From an uncultured Lachnospiraceae bacterium (GTDB lineage: Bacteria > Bacillota > Clostridia > Lachnospirales > Lachnospiraceae), in the NCBI GenBank assembly GCA_902496125.1, contig CABUZU010000015.1, positions 1 to 22,598 of the forward strand: 22,598 nt of DNA. The letters run 5' to 3'. The notes below the pieces were generated by a model. It was not told where the DNA came from and ran no database searches. It saw only the letters and a list, made by a program, of their open reading frames with translations. Below, piece by piece: positions 22,104 through 22,598 of the stretch. The translations under genes and the position numbers were made by a program. Each line of letters begins with the position of its first letter. Within the stretch, counting starts at the first letter, position 1.

Positions 22104-22598
22104 TGAACCGCATTGAGAAGAGATTAGAAGAGTTAAAAAAAGAAAATAAAAAAGCTTTTATTACTTATATGACAGCAGGTCTTCCTTCGATAGAAGAGAG
22201 TAAAGAAATTATTAAAGAACAGGCAAAGGCAGGGATTGATATCATTGAACTTGGTGTTCCTTTTTCAGATCCTGTAGCAGATGGACCAGTAATTCAGACC
22301 GCTTCTTATAAGGCAATTCAAAAAGGAGTGAATCTTAAGAAGGTCTTTCAATTAGTAGAAGACCTTCGAAAAGAATGTGAAGTGCCCTTGGTATTTATGC
22401 TTTACTATAATACAGTGCTCTATTATGGAGTACAAGAATTTGTAGATACTTGTGCGAAGGTTGGAGTGGATGGAGTTATTATTCCAGATTTACCTTATGA
22501 AGAAACTTTTGAAATTCGAGCTTGTATGGATAAAAATGAAAATGCCCCTCTTTTAATTCCATTAGTATCTCCAGTTTCAAAGGATCGAATTGAAAAGA
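22103..22598 (+). CDS. trpA: tryptophan synthase alpha subunit (3' end outside window)
   Basis: The first 165 codons are present; the gene runs off the right edge. It splits indole-3-glycerol phosphate into indole and glyceraldehyde 3-phosphate and channels indole to TrpB. The catalytic Glu49 (IIELGVPFSDP) and Asp60 (VADGPVIQ) are both at the standard positions, and the TIM-barrel motifs FITYMTAGLPS, VPLVFMLYYNTVLYYG and GVIIPDLPYEE follow. LMLYYN-type motifs are more usual as MTYYN; here it reads MLYYN. The start is the ATG sharing its first base with the trpB stop. Confidence 0.96.
   Translation, partial: MNRIEKRLEELKKENKKAFITYMTAGLPSIEESKEIIKEQAKAGIDIIELGVPFSDPVADGPVIQTASYKAIQKGVNLKKVFQLVEDLRKECEVPLVFMLYYNTVLYYGVQEFVDTCAKVGVDGVIIPDLPYEETFEIRACMDKNENAPLLIPLVSPVSKDRIEK

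Noticed and set aside
1..22598. CRISPR arrays, insertion sequences, integrases or prophage genes
   Set aside because: No regularly spaced repeats, transposase or integrase motifs, or long terminal inverted repeats were found on reading.

Overview
The window reads as a low-GC Firmicute chromosome, most likely a spore-forming member of the Lachnospiraceae/Clostridia. The evidence is the AT-rich third codon positions, the cysteine T-box ahead of a cysE-cysS-mrnC-rlmB cluster, a SleC-like cortex-lytic protein, a BceAB-type transporter, tRNA genes without encoded CCA, and sigma-A promoters close to TTGACA-N17-TATAAT. No insertion sequence, prophage, CRISPR array or integrase was seen.

Left part (1-4667): the 3' end of a BceA-type ATPase gene and its FtsX-like permease (antimicrobial-peptide resistance type), a SleC/SpoIID-like spore cortex-lytic protein with a possible sigma-K promoter, and a patatin-like acyl hydrolase. 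Positions 4718-9137 hold the carAB operon (carbamoyl phosphate synthetase) with its promoter and terminator. Next come a CPBP membrane protease (+) and ispF (-), which converge; the likely terminator of the protease gene lies inside the 3' end of ispF. A divergent tRNA-Val/tRNA-Met operon (-) and a YegS-type lipid kinase (+) follow, then a PAP2-like membrane phosphatase (+) converging on a two-CBS-domain protein (-).

Middle part (13223-16867): a T-box riboswitch with specifier UGC and an antiterminator base matching the tRNA-Cys discriminator controls four overlapping genes: serine acetyltransferase (cysE), cysteinyl-tRNA synthetase (cysS), Mini-RNase III (mrnC) and a TrmH/RlmB-type rRNA methyltransferase. 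The cluster joins cysteine supply and charging to ribosome maturation. It is followed by three small unrecognised membrane-protein genes with their own promoter, then tRNA-Thr(GGT) and pepD (M20C dipeptidase).

Right part (19885-22598): a SorC/DeoR-type regulator (-) lies divergent to trpB-trpA (+, trpA cut by the window end). The short region between them holds two near-identical tandem inverted repeats, a weaker third copy, and two face-to-face promoters sharing a palindromic -10 region. This suggests that a SorC-family protein controls the last step of tryptophan synthesis, and is the most unusual thing seen. The rest is mostly ordinary core genome; the other items worth a look are the three-gene membrane cluster and several compact regulatory arrangements.
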